From NCBI RefSeq assembly GCF_004210375.1, contig NW_027467782.1, positions 30,979,276 to 31,043,275 on the forward strand: a stretch of DNA of 64,000 bases, written 5' to 3'. The notes beneath the pieces are model-generated. The model was not told where the DNA came from. It saw only the letters and a list, made by a program, of their open reading frames with translations, and ran no database searches. The translations under genes and the position numbers were made by a program. This DNA is from Tachypleus tridentatus. Lineage: Eukaryota > Arthropoda > Merostomata > Xiphosura > Limulidae. Shown piece after piece: positions 44,801-55,834 of the stretch (position 1 is the stretch's first letter; every line of letters starts with the position of its first letter).

Positions 44801-47800
44801 AAGTGTTACAATAACACGAGTTTCTCTTGTTCTTTGTAACAAGTGTTAGATTAACACGAGTATCTTTGTTTTTTTGTAACAAGTGTTACATTAACAGGAA
44901 TGTCTTGTTCTTTATTACAAGTGCTCTATTAACACGACTTCTCTTGTTCTTTGTAGCAAGTGTTACATTAACATGAGTGTCGTGTTCTTTGTAACAAGTG
45001 TTGTATTAACATGTTACTTGTTACAAAGTACAAGAGACTCATGTTAATGTAACACTTGTTACAAAGATCTAGAGACACTCATGTTAATGTAACACTTGTT
45101 ACAAAGAACAAGAAACAATCATATCAATGTAACACTTTCTACAAAGAACAAGAGACACTCATGTTTATCTAACACTTGTTACAAAGAACAAGACACTCAT
45201 GTTAATGTAACACTTGTTACAAAGAACAAGAGAACTCGTATTGATATAAAACTTGTTACAAAGAACAAGACACTCATGTTAATGTTACACTTATTACAAA
45301 GAACAAGAAGACACTCATGTTAATGTAACACTTGTTACAAAGAACAAGAGACATGTTAATATAACACTTGTTACAAAAACAAGAGACACTCATGTTACTG
45401 TAACACTTGTTACAAAGAACAAGAGACACTCATGTTTTATGTAACACTTGTTACAAAAGAACAAGAAACACTCATGTTAATGTAACACTTGTTACAAAGA
45501 ACAAGAGAACTCATGTTTATTGTAACACTTGTTACAAAGAACAAGAGACACTCATGTTAATGTAACACTTGTTACAAAGAACATGTGACTTGTTCATTGT
45601 AACAAGTGTTATAAAGAACAAGATTTCTCTTGTTCTTTATAACAAGTGTTACAAGAACATGATTCTCTTGTTCTTTGTAACAAGTGTTACATTAACATGT
45701 TTCTCTTTCTTCTTTATAACAGTGTTAGATTAACATGAGTGTCTTTGTTTTGTAACACAGTGTTACATTAACAGGAATGTCTTGTTCTTTATTACAAGTG
45801 TTCTATTAACACGACTTCTCTTGTTGTTCTTGTAGCAAGTGTTAAATTAACATGAGTGTCGTGTTCTTTTGAACAAGTGTTGTTTTAACATGTTACTTGT
45901 TACAAAGTACAAGAGACTCATGTTAATGTAACACTTGTTACAAGGAACAAGAGAACTCGTGTTAATATAACACTTGTTACAAAGAACTAGACACTCATGT
46001 TAATGTAACAATTGTTACAAAGAACAAGAAAAATCATATCAATCTAACACTTGTTACAAAGAACAAGAGACACTCATGTTGATATAACACTTGTTACAAA
46101 GAACTAGAGACACTCATGTTAATGTAACACTTGTTACAAAGAACAAAGACAATCATGTTAATATAACATTTGTTACAAATAACAAGAGAACTCAAAAGTA
46201 TAATGTAATACTTGTTATAAAAACAGAACAAGAAAACTCATTAATAGAAAACTTGGAACAATAAGAGTAGACACTCGTGTTAATGTGACTTGTTAAAGAA
46301 CAAGACACACTCGTTATAATTTAACACTTTTTACACAGAACAATGAGACACTCATGTTAATGTAACACTTGTTACAAAGAACAAGAGACACTCATGTTAA
46401 CGTAACACTTGTTACAAAGAACAAGAAACACTCATATTAATGTAACACTTATTACAAAGAACAAGAGAATCAATATTAATGTAACACTTTTTACAAGGAA
46501 CAAGAGAAATACGTGAGTGTTTCTTTTTTTTGTATGTTTAATATAACACTAATGTATCTTGTTCTTTGTCAAGTTATAAAAGTCTCTTATTCTTTACAAG
46601 TGTTAGATTTGTCTCTCTTTTTTTTCTACATGACTGTTTTATTGTTCTTTTTCCTTGTAACAAGTGTTACATTAAGATCATTTCTCTTGTTCTTTGTAAC
46701 AAGTGTATTCTATTATGTAACAAGTGTTACAGTAACACTTCTGTCTTGTTCTTTATTATAAGTTGCTCTATGAACACGATTCTTTCTTGTTCTTTGTAAG
46801 CAAGTGTTAAATTAAGAGACTCGTCATGTGTGTCGTGTTCTTTAAAATCTAAGACACTTGTTAACATGCCAACAAGAGTTAATGTCATTAAGTACAACGA
46901 ACAAAGTCGTGTTAATGTAACACTTGCTACAAAGAACAAGAGAACTCATGTTTAATATAACACTTGTTACAAAGAACAGACACTCATGTTAATGTAACAC
47001 TTGTTACAAAGAACAAGAGAAAAGAACTCATGTTAATGTAACACTTGTTACAAAAGAACAAGAGACACTCATGTTAATATAACATTTGTTACAAAGAACA
47101 AGAGAACTCGTGTTAATGTAATACTTGTTATAAAGAACAAGAAAACTCATTAATAAAAAAACTTGGAACAATAAGTAGGAGACACTCGTGTTAATGTGAC
47201 TTGTTACAAAGAACAAGACACACTCTCGTTATAATTTAACACTTTTACACAGAAAGAGACACTCATGTTAATGTTACACTTGTTACAAAGAACAAGAGAC
47301 ACTAATATTAGGTTAATACTTGTTGCAAAGAACAAGAAAAATCGTTTTTAATATAACACTTGTTACAAAGAACAAGAGACATTCATGTTAATGTAACACT
47401 TGTTGCAAAGAACAAAACAGTCATGTTAATCCTTAACACTTTGTTTCAAAGAACAAGAGAAATCTTGTTATTATAACACTTGTTAGAAAGAACAAGAGAC
47501 ATTCATGTTAATGTAACACTTGTTACAAAGAACAAGAAAACTCATAATAATCTAATAACACTTGTTACAAAGAACAAGAGACACTCATGTTAATATAACA
47601 CTTGTTACAAGAACAAGAGACACTCATGTTAATGTAACATGTAATTACAAAGAACAAGACCAATGACACTGTTTCAAAAGACAATGTCAATGCACAACAA
47701 CAAGTGTTATATTAACATGATTGTTTCTTCTTCTTTTTCAACAAGTGTTTCATTAACACGAGTTCTATAGTTCTTATATAAAGTGCTCATATAAACATGA

Positions 47801-48978
47801 GTTCTCTTGTTCTTTTATAAAAGTGTTTCATTAACAAGAGTTCTCTTGTTCTTTGTAAAAGTGTTACATTAACATCGAATGTCTCTTGTTCTTCGTAACA
47901 AGTGTTATATTAACATGTGCTCTTGTTCTTTGTCACATGTGTTACATAAACATGGGTGTCTCTTTGTTTTGTAACTAGTGTTATATAAAACAGCGAGTTC
48001 TCTTGTTCTTTATAACAAGTGTTATATAATTTAACGTGAGTGTTTCTTGTAACAAGTAACATAACATAATTGTATCTTGTTCTTAACATCAAGATATATT
48101 AACATGATTCTTTCTTGTTTGTAACAAGTGTTTTATATCTTTAGATTCTTAATACAAATCTTAATTGATTGTCTCTTGTAACAAGTGTTATATTAACATC
48201 ATTGTTTCTTTTTTGAAACAAGTTTTATTACACCATTTCATTGTCTTCGTTCTTCTAACAAGTGTTACAATAACAGAAGTTTCTCTTGTTCTTGTAACAA
48301 CAAGTTAGATTAACACGAGTATCTACTGTTTTTTGTAACAAGTGTTACATTAAAGGAATGTCTTGTTCTTTATTACAAGTGCTCTATTAACTTCTCTTGT
48401 TCTTTGTAGTAAGTGTTACATTAACATGAGTAATCATGTTCTTTGTAAACAAGTGTATTAATATGTAGTTTGTTACAAAGTACAAGAGACGATGTTACTT
48501 GTTACACTAGTTACAAAGACTCTAGAGACACTCATGTTAAACACTTGTTGGAAAATTTAACAAGAGACAATCATATCAATCTAACACTAGTTCAAAGAAC
48601 AAGAGAGACACTACATTTATCTTTATCTTTTGTGTACAATGTACTTCATTTAACAAACACTTGTTACTGAAAAGAACAAGAGAACTCGTATTGATATAAA
48701 GGCTTACAAAGAACTTGAGACACTCATGTTAATGTAACACTTGTTACAAAGAACAAGAGACAATCATATCAATGTAACACTTGTTACAAGGAACAAGAGA
48801 ACTCGTGTTAATATAACAGTTGCTACAAAAGACAAGGAGACACTCATGTTAATGTAACATTTGTTACAAAGAACAAGAAAATCATGTTTATCTAACACTT
48901 GTTACAAGAGAATAGAGAGACTCATGTTGATATGCTTACAATTTACAAAAGAACTAGAGACACTCATGTTAATGTAAA
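35808..48978. repeat. 40-bp satellite in alternating orientation with about 1.86 kb higher-order period
   Basis: The unit (about 40 bp, many of 36-39) contains 'ctcatgttaatgtaacactt' followed by 'gttacaaagaacaagagaca'. It is read forward in some blocks and reversed in others. Turn points from forward to reverse ('gatgtcaatacaacaagtgt') lie near 36487, 38348, 40208, 42498 and 47700. Turn points back ('aacatgttacttgttacaaa') lie near 37187, 39107, 41007, 43248, 45009 and 45888. A diagnostic variant ('actcgttataatttaacac') recurs at 36122, 37981 and 39841, exactly 1859-1860 bases apart, and then at 42136, 43938 and 46309. The first three higher-order copies are nearly identical; after about 41375 units are ragged. 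The array runs into the gap, so its true length is unknown. Confidence 0.95.
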
Positions 48979-49478
48979 NNNNNNNNNNNNNNNNNNNNNN
49001 NNNNNNNNNNNNNNNNNNNNNNNNNNNNNNNNNNNNNNNNNNNNNNNNNNNNNNNNNNNNNNNNNNNNNNNNNNNNNNNNNNNNNNNNNNNNNNNNNNNN
49101 NNNNNNNNNNNNNNNNNNNNNNNNNNNNNNNNNNNNNNNNNNNNNNNNNNNNNNNNNNNNNNNNNNNNNNNNNNNNNNNNNNNNNNNNNNNNNNNNNNNN
49201 NNNNNNNNNNNNNNNNNNNNNNNNNNNNNNNNNNNNNNNNNNNNNNNNNNNNNNNNNNNNNNNNNNNNNNNNNNNNNNNNNNNNNNNNNNNNNNNNNNNN
49301 NNNNNNNNNNNNNNNNNNNNNNNNNNNNNNNNNNNNNNNNNNNNNNNNNNNNNNNNNNNNNNNNNNNNNNNNNNNNNNNNNNNNNNNNNNNNNNNNNNNN
49401 NNNNNNNNNNNNNNNNNNNNNNNNNNNNNNNNNNNNNNNNNNNNNNNNNNNNNNNNNNNNNNNNNNNNNNNNNNNNNN
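48979..49478. other. Assembly gap, 500 N
   Basis: Exactly 500 N, the usual placeholder for a gap of unknown size. It truncates the 40-bp satellite on its left. No satellite is seen on its right. Confidence 0.98.
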
Positions 49479-50020
49479 CTTGTGCAACAGGCCGTTAGAT
49501 GGCGCTACATATGTGTCGGTCTGAAGTGGAAAGGAATGTTGTCATTAAAGAGAATGACACATTTCAAAATTTGTCACCATATGGCGCGTTCACAGCTGGG
49601 TGTGGCGTCGTTGTTTCAGAAAGTGTCACCAGAGGCTCGTTTCTCATGATCAGGATGTGCCATGAGTAATGTAACGACGTTATTCTCAGAAGAAAAAATA
49701 TTTTTCAACCCAAACGCATGAATTTGGTCAGTATGAGTATAATTAATACAGTCAGTCTAAATCAACTTACTGTGTGATTCTTTAATTATAAATCGAGCGA
49801 TTAATAATTTTAGTAACATGATTATAGTATCTCTTTTTTGAACAATTTGTTACTTTTCTTACAATGAAGATTTTGTGATTTGATACATAAAACGACACGG
49901 CTATTAACACAACGTTTTGGGAAAACATGTAACCTGTTGGTCCACCTCGGCTGTTCCATCCCCTCATAAATTAACATAAGTAAAAAAGATTTAAAACCAA
50001 CTCTAATCATTCATATACTA
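49479..50020. other. No gene recognised
   Basis: Mixed composition. The minus-strand frames at 49782-50010 overlap each other and look like part of an old repeat. The segment 'aacacaacgttttgggaaaa' has the look of a repeat I cannot place. Confidence 0.4.
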
Positions 50021-50590
50021 ATGAAGCTTTCTTTTGAGCTCACTTATATTTACTGCCACTACAACATCCAAAGACCAATCAAACGTTTTGATTTCAACCT
50101 CTCCTCACATGACAAGCCCCTCTATCCTAGGTACCGAAGTAACCCTTCTCTGAACCCTTTTCAATAATTTAATATCTTCCCAAAAATAAAACTTAAGACT
50201 AAACACAATAGGCCGGGTGGTTAAGGCACGTAAGCGGAGGGTCGCGGGTTTGAATCTCGGTCACACCCAATATGCTTGCTCTTTTCAGCCATGAGGGCTT
50301 CATAATGTAGCGCTTAATCCCACTATTCGTTGGTAAAAGAGTTGACGGTGAGTGATGTTGACTATCTGCCTCCCTTTTGTATTACACTGCTAAATTAAGG
50401 ACGGCTAACGCAGATAGCCCTCGTGTAGTTTTGTTCGAAATGCAAAATAAAACTGAACACAATATTCCAAATGAAACCTCACCAGTGACATGTTTAATGA
50501 AGTTATAGCCTCGTTAGCTTGCATTCAATATTTCTGTAGGTACAACCTGAAGTCCCATTTACCCTACCACGAGCAACACTTGGATGGTTT
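50021..50590 (-). repeat. Unidentified interspersed repeat, split by a SINE-A
   Basis: Removing the SINE at 50211-50451 joins two stretches of similar composition. On the minus strand short pieces such as GLSCEERLK hint at a decayed LINE C-terminus ('l.yeeRLk.l.l'), but stops are frequent and the evidence is thin. Confidence 0.3.
50211..50451 (+). mobile_element. SINE-A with target-site duplication
   Basis: It starts 'ggccgggtggttaaggc' (a few head bases missing), B box 'gggtttgaatctcgg', and ends with the 'cgcagatagccctcg' tail. Flanks 'actaaacacaata' (50198-50210) and 'actgaacacaata' (50452-50464) form a 13-base duplication with one mismatch. Confidence 0.9.
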
Positions 50591-50994
50591 TAGAGATTAA
50601 TCACTCATTACATCACGATTCTTTTGTTTCATGACAAAATCCTTGAGAGACATAAATCATGTAATGTGATATCTTTGATATTTTGTAACTGTCACAACAA
50701 TAACACTTTAATAGTAAGCGAAGATTACGCGTTTAAGGATTTTATTCACTATAATTCAAGCCAATCGTTTACTGTTAAACTAAACGACTGTTGTATATAG
50801 GACTCTGAATGACAGACTTGTATCAGACCAAGGACGTTTGTCTAAAATATATAAACTATAATTTCTGACGAAGTACATTTTGTTTTTTTTGTTTACTCTT
50901 AAGTCATGTAATATACCTGCCAGACGAGCTGTTTTCACAACAGTAATTGTGATTATCGAACAAATATTTTGTAATAAAATCGCGTAATCTTTAG

Positions 50995-51049
50995 CCCTCG
51001 GTGGGCTCAGCAGATAGGCCGATGTGGCTTTGCAATAAGAAAACAAACA
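50995..51049 (+). mobile_element. SINE-C fragment, 55 bases, with perfect 12-base target duplication
   Basis: Only the 3' end of a SINE-C is present: 'ccctcggtgggctcagcaga', the tail 'gatgtggctttgcaataag' and an A/AAC end. 'cgtaatctttag' stands on both sides (50983-50994 and 51050-51061), so this short piece was itself the inserted unit and is a 5'-truncated retrotransposition product. Confidence 0.9.
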
Positions 51050-51061
51050 CGTAATCTTTAG

Positions 51062-51510
51062 ATTTGTTTCCACTTCCTTTTAAATTTGTATATTTTGAAT
51101 TCAAATCAAAGCTGTTTTAAAATTGAATTGTGGTTTTGTGGTGTTACCACAAATTTTTCTCCTAGTTTCTGTACTTTGTCAGCTTTCGGCGTTTAATCGG
51201 TAACTTTATAATGCATTATAAAAACACGTGCTTACAATAATAATAATATTAATAATGAATTAGTCTCTTAGCAACACAAAAATTAGGAAAATTTTATTAC
51301 CTTCGTTACATGAAACGTTTAAATTAGCAGACATTAAGTTATAATGGAGATGAAATTATTTTACGAGCATTTATTTTATAGCATTAGGTGCTGTAATAAC
51401 CGCAATGCCCGCACAAACAAAAGTTACACGTGAAGGTATTAAACTCGACGCCTTGAACAGCTTATTTTATTAAGTAGTTAATATTTATTACTGAGTATAT
51501 CTTTCACTTT
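51062..51510. other. No gene recognised
   Basis: AT-rich spacer with an AAT-type run near 51237-51256. Confidence 0.5.
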
Positions 51511-51777
51511 GGGCCCGGCATGGCTAAGTGGGTTAAGGCGTTCGACTCGTAATCTGATGGTCGCGGATTCGAACCCAGTCGCACCAAACATGCTCGCCCT
51601 TTCAACCGTGGGGGCGTTATAACGTGACGGTAAATCCCACTATTCGTTGGTAAAACAGTAGCCCAAAAGTTGGCGGTGGGTAGCAATGACCAATTGCCTT
51701 CCCTCTACTCTTACACTGCTAAATTAGGGACGGCTGGCGCAGATAGCCCTCTGCTGTAGCTTTATGCGAAATTCAAA
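51511..51777 (+). mobile_element. SINE-A, full length, well preserved
   Basis: 'gggcccggcatggctaagtg' head, 'gactcgtaatc' in the anticodon-arm position, B box 'ggattcgaaccc', complete middle and tail 'ggcgcagatagccctctgct'. The anticodon-arm position reads CGT in a CTCGTAA loop, which would suit a tRNA-Thr ancestor, though this is only suggestive. Confidence 0.93.
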
Positions 51778-52189
51778 TAAATTTTTAATTTTCATCTTGG
51801 AAGATATCTTCATCTGTCGGAAGTTAATGTTAAACGTGTCAATGAAAAAGGCAAAATTCGAGAATAAATAGAGCAATGCGTATTGTTTATTTTCTCTTGG
51901 GTATCATATGTACTCTGAAGGGTCAGGTGCTCTTTGACCTCTTCCGCCTTTCTTTACTTATATGATCATGCAGTGTTGGTTGGTGTTACTCACTACTTTA
52001 GGTTCATAGTGAACTGAATTTACTCCGACCCTTTTAAGATCAATGTTTATTTACTGGTATGTATATATAAATATTATTTTGCCCTATCAGTAGGAAGTCT
52101 AGTTTGATGGTGGCCCTTTTTCTAAATATATATTATTATTTTATCTTTTATTCATTTATATATTTTTGTGTTTAAAATGTATCTTGATC
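51778..52189. other. No gene recognised; possibly the 3' UTR of the minus-strand LINE
   Basis: No open frames. It lies downstream of the LINE RT fragment in the LINE's orientation and could be its 3' untranslated region. Confidence 0.35.
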
Positions 52190-53140
52190 TGGTAGAAGTG
52201 TTTAGGACTACCTTCATCATGTATGAAGTTCCTATCTTGTTAGTTTAATAATTCATTTTTCATCCAATTTTTATCAAAATACTTTATTGTGCTATGGAGG
52301 AGTCCATCTGGTATGATTGGTATGTTTAAATGTGTAAATTTGGATGATGTTGCTCTGGAAACTATATGCTGTTGAGAAGAGTGTGTTTTGGATTGTTTGT
52401 AACTTCGTTTTAATTGTTTTGTCAGTTACAGTTATCCATGCTGGAGCTGCGTTGTCATTTACTGGTCTAATGTGTGTTTTGTAAATTTTAGTATGTTGTC
52501 TGTTGATGCTCTACTATTCTTGCCAGTTAGACTCCAAGCAGTTGGTTCTTCACCAGAATTTTATTTCATTTACATGGTTAATCCATGTTAATTTTGAATC
52601 ATAGGTTAGACCTAGAAATTTTGCCGATGTGGAAGGCGGAAGTAGTATTACATTCACATATATTTCAGGCTGTAGTTTTTTTTTTTTTTGTATTTTATTA
52701 ATTTTGTAGAGACGACAAGTTGTGTTTTTGCTGTATTTATTTTTATTCTGTATTTTTGACAGTATTCGATTATTCTGTTTAATTGTGGTTGTATGTTTAT
52801 GGCTGCTACTATTGGTGTTGTGGCACTTTTCCAGACTGCCACATCATCAGTAAACTGTGAGGAGAATCCATGCTTGGGACCCTTCAATGGTAAATTGTTT
52901 ACACACATGATGAAGAGTATAGGACTAACTATCTCTCCCTGAGGGACGCCAGTTTCTGGAGTAAAGTACTCAGAAAAGGTTCATTTACTCTACATTTTCT
53001 ATTTTTCAAAAAGTTAGATAACCAGCGAATAATTCAACGCGGTAATCCCACTTCATTCACGTGGAACCGTAGACCATTGTGCCATACAGAGTCACATGCT
53101 CTCTCAATGTCAAGAAAGTAGTCGACAGCGCATTGGTTTT
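52190..53140 (-). pseudogene. Jockey-type LINE fragment: reverse transcriptase palm to C-terminus
   Basis: Reading on the minus strand from about 53130: DSVWHNGLRFHVNEVGLP, then IIRWLSNFLKNRKCRVNEP (RT motif with the 'fls.R...v' block). Next is PETGVPQGE, with the conserved GVPQG near 52950, and NNLPLKGPKHGFSSQFTDDV, where FTDD replaces the catalytic F/YADD at about 52840. The thumb region NRIIEYCQKYRIKINTAKTQ follows, and after an A-rich insertion FLGLTYDSKLTWINHVNEIK. Stops and frame changes are present, so it is inactive. Sequence style matches the fragment at 1-690, which covers an earlier part of the same kind of ORF. Confidence 0.85.
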
Positions 53141-54282
53141 GTTAAAACTGTCGACTTATTATATGGTTTAAAGTTGCGCTTGTACAATAAACATTATAGG
53201 TTTTCTAGATGTTTAAGTACAACAACTCATATATTTGGTTTTTGTTGAATTTCGCAGCATATGTGTGTCGTGTTTATCGGGCACTTATTAAATTTACTAT
53301 CCTCTTGTTTTAAAGTTGTCAAATTTTGAATGTGGTTTCAAATTTACCTCAGTTTAGACAATAACACAAGTGCAGTAGGAGTATATATTTGTGTTGACCT
53401 ACAAAGTATACCACATGTACCATATACCGTTCGTTACATGTGTGTAGAAATATACAAATAACTATTTACTCATAAATGTTTAAATTTGAGTCGTATTTCT
53501 TAATACATAGAAAGTAAATGAGAAATACTTTGAAAATCACCGATTTCGAGTACGAACTTGTGCACTCGTACATTGTACTATCATTAAGCTTTTGCACTTG
53601 CGAGCGGGTTGTGTATACTTCAAATATGAACTTTTGATAAATAAAAACACACATCAAATTACTGTGTTAGTATCCTTAATATCCCTGTAATTTAGTCGGG
53701 TCTCTAAGTAAAATATATGTGGGTTGAAAAATCCCATTCCTTTCCAGAGAAACGTCTTATTGATCACATATTTACAAACAATTGTCAGAATTACGTACCC
53801 GGTAAAATACTCTTTCTATTGGTCACAGTAGTCGTTGGTACTACTTAAGAACTTTCAAATGATTGGTTAGAAGGGCGGAGTTACTCATGTTGATTTGCTA
53901 AATATATTGCTATCTCGACAAATCATAGAAGAGGGAGGTTCTTATTTTACATTTATCATGTCCGTAGCTCAAATTCGAGTTTCTATTTCTTTAAGTATTT
54001 GTACATGTTGAATAGTGGGCGTGATAAAACAGAAACTGAGTAATAAGACAGCTGGAGGTATTATGTGACATACAGTAATAGATACTTAACTTTTGTCTTT
54101 ACATTTCCTCTTAAATTAAGAAATTAAAACATATATAATTTTAAAATTTAGATTATGAACTACGTTTTGATGCTAATCTCATTGACGTAAGTGGTTAAAA
54201 ATGTTAGTTAATAAAATTTTGAAAATAACGCGTCAAACGTCGTGACACGTGCAATTTAACCTACACGGGTGAAATAAAGGGA
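53141..54282. other. No gene recognised
   Basis: AT-rich. Short frames only (53466-53657 minus). Confidence 0.5.
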
Positions 54283-54360
54283 TTTTGTTTGTTTTGAATT
54301 TCGCGCAAAGTTACTGAGGGCTATCTGCGCTAGCCGTCCCTAATTTTACAGTGTAAGACA
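54283..54360 (-). mobile_element. SINE-A tail fragment
   Basis: The 3' part of a SINE-A: 'gaatttcgcgcaaagttact' to 'cagtgtaagac' in plus reading. It is cut at 54360, where a SINE-C in the same orientation begins. Confidence 0.85.
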
Positions 54361-54484
54361 AAAAGTGTGTGTGTGTTTTTTTTATAGTTGAGCCACATCA
54401 GGCTATTTGTTGAGTCCACCGAGGGAAATCGAACCCTTGATTTTGGTATTGTAAATCCGTAGACTTACCGCCGCACTCGTAGGT
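54361..54484 (-). mobile_element. SINE-C
   Basis: Minus reading: 'gcggcggtaagtctacggat', B-box-like 'gggttcgatttccc', tail 'aaatagcctgatgtggctca' and an A/C-rich end. It abuts a SINE-B at 54485. Confidence 0.8.
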
Positions 54485-54583
54485 GAAGAAAACAACAGGA
54501 TATTTGTGCTTTACTCACCACGACTATTAAAACACGGTTTTTAGCAATATAAGTATGCAGACATCCTGCTGTGCCAATGGAGG
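54485..54583 (-). mobile_element. SINE-B, shortened
   Basis: Minus reading: 'cctccattggcacagcagga', 'ctgcatacttatattgctaa', then the decayed tail 'gtgagtaaagcacaaatatc'. The (AAAC)n end is replaced by the neighbouring SINE-C. Confidence 0.7.
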
Positions 54584-54762
54584 CCTTTTACATATTTATC
54601 ATAAATAGTAGGTTCAATTCATTTTCACCGAGTTGTTATTGACAATAATAATTCAAATACCATATAAACTATACAAGTTTAATAAAAATAATCCTTACTT
54701 CTTACAAGAAGTAGTAATAGTGTGACTCAAAACTTACACAATATTTTAATCTCTAATATATG

Positions 54763-54996
54763 GTTTGTTTGTTTTTTGAATTTTGGAGCAAAAATACAAA
54801 ATGTCTATCTGCGTTAGCCGTACTTAATTTAGCAGTGTAAGGCTACAGAGAAGCCAGCTAGGCAGTACCACCCATCGCCATCTCCTGGGAAACTCTTTCA
54901 CCAAGAAATAGAGGGAGTAACTATCATATAATAACGCCCCCACGGCTGAAAGAGCGAACATGTTTACGAGTCGAGCGCCTTAACCATGCCCGGCCC
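54763..54996 (-). mobile_element. SINE-A, strongly diverged
   Basis: All parts are recognisable but many substitutions are present and the B-box region is deleted ('gtttacgagtcgagcgcctt' joins the middle directly to the anticodon arm). This is the oldest-looking SINE-A of the window. Confidence 0.85.
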
Positions 54997-55469
54997 TAGT
55001 ATATGCTAAGACTTAATATTAATAAATATTTTACCTTTAATAATAAGTTTATTTTAAAATAGAAAAGCTACTTTTGCGAAAATATTTCTCAAATTTACTA
55101 TTACCAATAATTTCATTTCTCTTTCATACTTATATATATAAAGTTTGGACATATACAGCAAATCAAATTGTGTTTCTAAGTAATACTCAAATCATTGATC
55201 AGATGGCACTAACAGTTTATTCACAATATAATGCAGGCGTACAACAAATCACGGAATTAAAATTAGTTTATGTTGTAATAAAGTCATTTGAAGCATCAAA
55301 GTTTTATTAAAAACATTAATGGATCAACCAAGTTAACAAATTAAATAACTGGTTACAATTTTCTTTCTTCAGAAATTAAAATGTATTAAAATACGTTTCC
55401 ACAAACATTTTTAAATTATCTGAATTGCTGACAAAACGACAGTTAATGAGTAGTGTTGACAGACTCCTC
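54997..55469. other. No gene recognised
   Basis: AT-rich. The frame at 55074-55310 (plus) has no conserved feature. Confidence 0.5.
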
Positions 55470-55830
55470 ATCCATAAAACTTTAGATTTGGCACTAAGCA
55501 TTCAGGAAGGTAGCGTTTTGGAGTCAGCTAAACCCAGATTCGTTCGTCAGACTGCCAGATAGTGAGGTATGATTCATTTCTCCAGAGAACGCTTTTCCAT
55601 TTCTACAGAATCCAATGGCGGTGTGCTTTATACCGCTCAGCCGACGCTTGGTATTGTGCATCTTGATTTTAGGTTTGCGTCCGGCTGCTCGGCCATGGAA
55701 ACCCATTTTATTAAGCTCCTGACGAAAAGTTTTGTGCTGACGTTGCTTTCAGAGGCAGTTTGGAACTCGGTACTGTGTGTTGCAACTGTGGACAGATGAC
55801 TTTACGCGCTACGCACCTCAACACTCGGCG
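55470..55830 (-). pseudogene. Tc1-like transposase relic, second HTH to first catalytic Asp region
   Basis: On the minus strand, from about 55830, the sequence runs through an 'STVATHSTEFQTASESNVST' segment and MGFHGRAAGRKPKIKMHNTK, the Tc1 block 'lh.mGf.gr.a..KP.it..n...R'. A frame change then leads to WRNESYLTIWQSDERIWV, in which the family's WSDES has become WRNES, so the first catalytic Asp is lost. RYLPECLVPNLKF follows, the segment after 'vWr.pge'. The remaining catalytic D and E/D regions are missing at 55470. The relic directly abuts the 33-bp satellite. Confidence 0.85.
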
Positions 55831-55834
55831 ATCC

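Noticed and set aside
35808..48978. CRISPR array suggested by regular 40-bp spacing
   Set aside because: The spacers are as repetitive as the repeats, orientation alternates, there are no cas genes, and the DNA is from an animal.
48899..49498. Long open frames on both strands across 48899-49498
   Set aside because: They consist of the N run.
51511..51585. Functional tRNA gene suggested by the SINE-A head (A box, B box, CTCGTAA loop)
   Set aside because: The head is joined to the SINE middle and tail, occurs in many diverged copies, and the acceptor stem does not close.
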